Source of the DNA: an uncultured Oscillospiraceae bacterium
Lineage (GTDB): Bacteria; Bacillota; Clostridia; Oscillospirales; Acutalibacteraceae
Reading direction: 5' to 3'
DNA length: 10,126 nucleotides
NCBI GenBank assembly: GCA_900546895.1
Contig: UREO01000087.1
Location: forward strand, 1 to 10,126
Below, one piece after another: positions 7,048 to 10,126 of the stretch; positions within the stretch are counted from its first letter, which is position 1; each line of letters starts with the position of its first letter. The translations under genes were made by a program, and so were the position numbers. A model generated the notes under the pieces. The model saw nothing but the letters and a program-made list of their open reading frames with translations. It was not told the DNA's origin and did not search any database.

Positions 7048-7077
7048 TTGACAAAACCTTTCCAGGTCGATTAAGAT
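7048..7077 (+). promoter_or_regulatory. sigma-A promoter of the GlpP-like/gatC operon
   Basis: TTGACA (7048-7053), an 18-base spacer and TAAGAT (7072-7077, four of six consensus bases); TTAAGA with a 17-base spacer is an alternative. The predicted start is near 7084, leaving a leader of about 40 bases before the GlpP-like gene. Weaker than the divergent promoter. Confidence 0.65.
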
Positions 7078-7122
7078 AAAAACTACAGAAATCACCCAAA
7101 GCCAAAACGAGGAAGTGAAGAC

Positions 7123-7689
7123 ATAGACTTTCAAAACGAGTTTTACATCATTCCTTCTGTACGGGAGATCAAGCACCTGTCTTATGCGCTGACTACAGAA
7201 GCACCTTATATTCACCTGAGCAATACGCATATCGGGAATCTAAAACCGATGGTCGATGCAGTACATCAGGCGGGAAAGAAAACGGTTGTGAATGTGGAAC
7301 TGATCGGCGGATTCAATCTCGACAGGGACGGTGCCCGTTTTTTAAAGCAGATTTTCCATGTGGATGTTGTCATCGTCTCCAATCCCATGTGGACGAATTA
7401 CCTGAAGGGATTAAACCTTTTTGTGATTCAGCGGATTATGCTGATGGATTCTCTTGCCCTTGAAAATTCTTTGCGGATTGTTTCTGAAACTTCCTGTGAC
7501 GCGGTGGAATTACGGCCTTCTGTTTACGGGATCAAATATATCAATCGTCTGCGGCAGACTCGGGGGGACATTCCGTATTTTCTCGCCGGCTTTATCAATG
7601 CCCAGAAAATCATAGACGAAGCGCGGATGCTCCAGTTTAAGGCGGTAACTCTCAGCAATAACAAACTTTGGAACTATAAAACAAAATAA
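7123..7689 (+). CDS. GlpP-like transcription antiterminator (G3P-responsive antiterminator family)
   Basis: The family has a small TIM-barrel-like fold. B. subtilis GlpP binds glycerol 3-phosphate and the glpD leader RNA and lets polymerase pass a terminator. Family blocks seen here are IIPSVREIKHLSYAL (9-23), NVELIGG (57-63, usually HVDLIxG), VIQRIMLMDSLALENS (101-116), ELRPSVYG (129-136), AGFIN (155-159) and TLSNNKLW (176-183). The first ATG (7249) would remove the first strand of the barrel. Homology runs upstream to ATA at 7123, with AGGAAG (7110-7115) correctly placed 7 bases before it, giving 188 residues, the normal family length. No ATG, GTG or TTG occurs in frame between the stop at 7072 and 7249. 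So the start is either ATA or a mutated ATG. Several family motifs deviate (His to Asn, GGLI to GFIN), suggesting another ligand. It lies between two leaders sharing a candidate target RNA. Confidence 0.83.
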   Translation: MDFQNEFYIIPSVREIKHLSYALTTEAPYIHLSNTHIGNLKPMVDAVHQAGKKTVVNVELIGGFNLDRDGARFLKQIFHVDVVIVSNPMWTNYLKGLNLFVIQRIMLMDSLALENSLRIVSETSCDAVELRPSVYGIKYINRLRQTRGDIPYFLAGFINAQKIIDEARMLQFKAVTLSNNKLWNYKTK

Positions 7690-7718
7690 AAGGTTGAATG
7701 GTAGTAAAGAATTCGACT
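7680..7718 (+). promoter_or_regulatory. putative antiterminator RNA element, gatC leader copy
   Basis: AACAAAATA (7680-7688, overlapping the GlpP-like gene's stop codon), 7 bases, GAAT (7696-7699), G, GTAGTA (7701-7706), AA, then GAATTCGACT (7709-7718). GGTTGAAT (7692-7699) can pair with ATTCGACT (7711-7718), 8 bp with G-U pairs and an 11-base loop carrying GTAGTA. CGACT is the start of the terminator's 5' arm, so the folds compete. Relative to the kinase-leader copy, CC/GG in the stem becomes TT/GA here, which keeps pairing. Confidence 0.78.
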
Positions 7719-7759
7719 AAAAGCTGTTTTTGACAGCTTTTAGTCGTTTTTTATTTTTT
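7713..7759 (+). terminator. terminator between the GlpP-like gene and gatC (leader terminator)
   Basis: CGACTAAAAGCTGT (7714-7727) pairs perfectly with ACAGCTTTTAGTCG (7733-7746), 14 bp, 5-base loop, followed by TTTTTTATTTTTTT. This is a strong intrinsic terminator. I see no convincing promoter between it and gatC (7760-7834), so gatC expression probably needs read-through. Confidence 0.92.
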
Positions 7760-7834
7760 TGGAAGGGAGCGATACGGAAACACCGTTCTTAAGTTTGAGG
7801 AAAAAGCTTAAATAATTTTAGGAGGATGCTTGTT

Positions 7835-9094
7835 ATGGAATGGTTCAATCAAATTATCAAATTGGGTGCTCCGGGAATGATGCCCATCATATTCTTCATT
7901 CTGGCATTGATCTTCGGCGTAAAAATCGGGAAATCGTTTAAATGCGCCGTTCTGGTGGGCGTAGGATTTGAGGGCATTAATCTGATTGTCAGTCTCCTTC
8001 TCAACAGCGTAGGACCCGCCGCGCAGGACATGGTTACAAGGTTCGGCCTCAAATTCACCGTACTGGACGTTGGGTGGCCCACCGCGTCGCAAATTGCATG
8101 GTCGTCCGTATTGGTGCCGTTTGTGGTCGTCGGCGCATTTGCTGTGGATTTTCTGCTGCTGGTGCTGAAACTGGCAAAAACGGTGAATCTGGATATCTTC
8201 AACTTCTGGCTTCTGTTGCTCCCGGGGTGCATGGTGTATTCCGTCAATCAGAATCTGGTCGCAGCGGTCGCTACCTCTCTGATTCTTTACACCGTCGCGC
8301 TGATCGTCGGCGATAAGACGGCTCCAATCATTCAGGAGAGCTACGATATGAAGGGCGTGTCCTTCCCGCATGCTACCTGTACGGCGTATGTGCCGATCGG
8401 CATTCTCATCAATTTTTTGATTGAAAAAACGCCGGGGTTGAATAAAATTGATTTAAACCCGGATAAAATCAGCAAAAAGCTAGGAATTCTGGGTGATTCT
8501 CTGGTGCTTTCTTCGGTTTTGGGCGCCGTACTGGGCCTTTTGGCGGGCTGGAATGCCGGTCAGATCGTCCTGCTGGCCGTGGAGATGGCAGCGGTCATGA
8601 AGCTGCTGCCCTATATGGTCGGGGTTGTTGTGGAAGGCGTGACCATCGTGCGTGAGGCCGCGGAAGTCAGGCTGAAAAAGATCTTCCCGGACCGCGAGTT
8701 CTACATTGGCATGGATACCGCGCTGCTGATCGGCGAACCGACCATTCTGGCGACCGGCCTTTTGCTGATTCCCTGCACGCTGCTTCTGGCCGTCATTCTG
8801 CCCGGGAATAAAATGCTGCCCTTTACCGATCTGGCTTCCATTGTTTTTCTGATTTCCATGGTCGCTCCGTTCTGTAAAAAGAATATGTTCCGCATTTTCA
8901 TCACGGGCCTTTTTGTGGTAACCATCGCGCTGTACGGCGGCACATTCCTCGCCCCTCTCTATACGCAGGCAGCGGTGCTGTCCGGGGTCGAACTTCCCGC
9001 AAGCGCGCAGGGGACCCAAATCGGCAACCTGGTATCGCCTTATAATGCTCCCTTCGCTTGGATTCTTATTGAGCTGGGAAAGCTGTTCCATTGA
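7835..9094 (+). CDS. gatC: GatC-type PTS enzyme IIC (galactitol family permease)
   Basis: The 419-residue integral membrane protein has long hydrophobic segments throughout and GatC-family blocks such as FEGINLIVSLL (45-55), DVGWPTASQIAWSS (78-91), DREFYIGMDTALLIGEPTILATGLLLIP (286-313, with Glu301) and LPFTDLASI (328-336). These permeases carry galactitol, D-arabitol or related polyols and normally work with separate IIA and IIB proteins. I chose the ATG at 7835 because AGGAGG (7820-7825) is 9 bases upstream; the ATG at 7826 touches the Shine-Dalgarno sequence. No IIA or IIB gene is seen here, so they may lie to the right or elsewhere, or the protein may work without phosphotransfer and rely on the divergent FGGY kinase. 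The second dehydrogenase gene follows. The symbol reflects the family, not a proven galactitol substrate. Confidence 0.9.
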   Translation: MEWFNQIIKLGAPGMMPIIFFILALIFGVKIGKSFKCAVLVGVGFEGINLIVSLLLNSVGPAAQDMVTRFGLKFTVLDVGWPTASQIAWSSVLVPFVVVGAFAVDFLLLVLKLAKTVNLDIFNFWLLLLPGCMVYSVNQNLVAAVATSLILYTVALIVGDKTAPIIQESYDMKGVSFPHATCTAYVPIGILINFLIEKTPGLNKIDLNPDKISKKLGILGDSLVLSSVLGAVLGLLAGWNAGQIVLLAVEMAAVMKLLPYMVGVVVEGVTIVREAAEVRLKKIFPDREFYIGMDTALLIGEPTILATGLLLIPCTLLLAVILPGNKMLPFTDLASIVFLISMVAPFCKKNMFRIFITGLFVVTIALYGGTFLAPLYTQAAVLSGVELPASAQGTQIGNLVSPYNAPFAWILIELGKLFH

Positions 9095-9123
9095 CCCGCT
9101 CAAAAACATGCGGGCCTGTTTTT
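9095..9123 (+). terminator. weak possible terminator after gatC
   Basis: CCCGC (9095-9099, starting right after the stop) pairs with GCGGG (9110-9114). CCTG and then TTTTT (9119-9123) follow. A 5-bp stem, a 10-base loop and the gap before the T-run suggest partial termination at best, which would lower expression of the dehydrogenase downstream. Confidence 0.4.
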
Positions 9124-9173
9124 ATAAAATACATAGCAATCAAAACAGTAACGAGGGAAAGGAAGTTAGCACA

Positions 9174-10126
9174 TTGAACATTGTTGGCATTGGAGATCTG
9201 CTGATCCCCGAAAATTTCATTCGGGAAGGTTTCCGCAATTTTGAAGAGGCAGGGGCCTCCCTGAAAACCGTCAGTTGGAAACTTGGAAATTATGAAGAGC
9301 TGCAAAACATCAACCTGCTGATTGAGACCAGAGGAAGCGAAGCGTATGAGATCCCGGATGATATTCTGGAAGCCGTACGGGACGCAGATATCATCATTAC
9401 GCAGTTCTGTCCGATCAATCGGAGGGTGATGGACGCGTGCAGCCGGTTAAAAGCGGTCGGAGTATTAAGGGGCGGTATTGAAAATGTGAATCTGCCTTAT
9501 GCAAGCGAAAGGGGAGTTGCGGTTTTTCATACGCCGGGCCGCAATGCCAACGCGGTTGCCGATTTCACAGTGGGTATGATTCTTGCCGAATGCCGAAATA
9601 TTGCTAAAAGTCATCTGAATTTGAAAAATGGACAATGGATTCGGGATTATAATAACAAGGACAGCGTACCGGATTTAGCGGACAAAGTCGCCGGGATTGT
9701 CGGATTCGGCGAAATCGGCAGAAGGGTGGCGAAAAGACTTGCCGGGTTTGATATGAAAATTGTTGCGTACGATCCGTTTGTGCAACAGGCTCCGGACGGC
9801 ATCAAAATGCTGTCGTTGGAAAAACTGATGGAGGTTTCTGATTTTGTCACCGTCCACGCTCGTCTTACCGAGGAAACGGAGCATCTGGTCAGCGCGGAAA
9901 TGCTGAACTTGATGAAGCCGACCGCTTACCTCATTAACACGGCACGGTCGGGTCTGGTCGATGAAAATGCTCTCTGCGAAGCCTTGAAAGAGAAAAAGAT
10001 AATGGGGGCGGCGATTGATGTATTTGACGAAGAACCTCCCCGGAAAGGCTACCCTCTCATTGAGCTGGAGAACATAACGGTTACTCCGCACCTTGCCGGC
10101 GGAACACGGGACGCTTTTACCAGCTC
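9174..10126 (+). CDS. D-2-hydroxyacid dehydrogenase, NAD-dependent, 3' truncated by window end
   Basis: 317 residues are visible and the frame is still open at the window edge; about 25-30 residues are probably missing, judging from its paralogue. Features are the Rossmann motif GFGEIG (177-182), Asp200 in AYDP, Arg258 (NTARSGLVD), Glu287 (DVFDEEP) and His306 (VTPHLAGG). It shares blocks such as VLRGGIEN, ADFTVGM, MKPTAY and NTARSGLVD with the dehydrogenase at 4176-5216, so the two are paralogues on opposite arms of the divergon. I chose TTG at 9174 because GGAAG (9161-9165) lies 8 bases upstream and the protein begins MNIVGIGDLL; there is no in-frame ATG nearby. It lies 79 bases after gatC and is probably co-transcribed. 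Substrate unknown; oxidation or reduction of a sugar-derived hydroxy acid is inferred from the neighbours. Confidence 0.87.
   Translation, partial: MNIVGIGDLLIPENFIREGFRNFEEAGASLKTVSWKLGNYEELQNINLLIETRGSEAYEIPDDILEAVRDADIIITQFCPINRRVMDACSRLKAVGVLRGGIENVNLPYASERGVAVFHTPGRNANAVADFTVGMILAECRNIAKSHLNLKNGQWIRDYNNKDSVPDLADKVAGIVGFGEIGRRVAKRLAGFDMKIVAYDPFVQQAPDGIKMLSLEKLMEVSDFVTVHARLTEETEHLVSAEMLNLMKPTAYLINTARSGLVDENALCEALKEKKIMGAAIDVFDEEPPRKGYPLIELENITVTPHLAGGTRDAFTS

Noticed and set aside
7249..7251. ATG as start of the GlpP-like gene
   Set aside because: It would remove the first strand and helix of the fold, has no Shine-Dalgarno, and homologous sequence continues upstream.
7788..7815. Promoter-like or hairpin sequence just before gatC
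   Set aside because: Candidate -35 and -10 boxes are poor or wrongly spaced, and the inverted repeat needs a bulge.
7826..7828. ATG as start of gatC
   Set aside because: It touches the AGGAGG sequence, too close for initiation; the ATG at 7835 is correctly spaced.
7725..9109. Minus-strand open frames opposite gatC
   Set aside because: Composition is that of the opposite strand of a hydrophobic protein gene, with no ribosome binding site or recognisable family.
1..10126. CRISPR arrays, insertion sequences, tRNA or rRNA genes
   Set aside because: No regularly spaced repeats, no transposase reading frames or terminal repeats, and no RNA gene signatures were seen.

Overview
The window looks like an accessory carbohydrate-use region of a low-to-mid GC Gram-positive bacterium (Bacillota, most likely a clostridial lineage). 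The reasons are strong AGGAGG-type ribosome binding sites, TTG start codons, many intrinsic terminators, a BglG/LicT-type antiterminator, PTS permeases and a GlpP-family antiterminator. Species cannot be told from the sequence alone. The beta-glucoside part (1-3720) is more AT-rich than the dehydrogenase/kinase/galactitol-type part (4100-10126), so the two may have different histories.

Region 1 (1-3830, + strand) is a classical beta-glucoside operon. It holds the C-terminal end of a LicT/BglG antiterminator, a RAT sequence overlapping a terminator, bglP (PTS enzyme IIBCA), a GH1 6-phospho-beta-glucosidase, and a terminator. Imported aryl- or beta-glucosides are phosphorylated by BglP and cleaved by the glucosidase. 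LicT lets transcription pass the leader terminator when substrate is present.

Region 2 (3830-4175) is non-coding and separates two convergent units. It ends in a 16-bp GC-rich hairpin that best serves the minus-strand operon.

Region 3 (4176-10126) is a divergon. Leftward are an FGGY sugar kinase (TTG start at 6802) and a D-2-hydroxyacid dehydrogenase. Rightward are a GlpP-like antiterminator (apparent ATA start at 7123), a GatC-type PTS IIC permease with no IIA or IIB gene in the window, and a second, paralogous 2-hydroxyacid dehydrogenase that runs off the right edge. Between them lie two divergent sigma-A promoters, one of them a perfect TTGACA-17-TATAAT, with an 11-bp inverted repeat centred about 60 bp upstream of both predicted transcription starts.

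The most interesting observation is in region 3. The leader of the kinase (minus strand, 6940-6858) and the leader of gatC (plus strand, 7680-7759) share an RNA element: AACAAAATA, seven bases, GAAT, one base, GTAGTA, two or four bases, GAATTCG. In both it runs into the 5' arm of an intrinsic terminator. In each leader the element can fold a short hairpin that excludes the terminator, and the two copies show compensatory changes in the stem. With a GlpP-family RNA-binding protein encoded between the two copies, this looks like a complete antitermination circuit. It would be a GlpP-like counterpart of the LicT/RAT system at the left end, controlling both arms of an uncharacterised sugar or polyol pathway.
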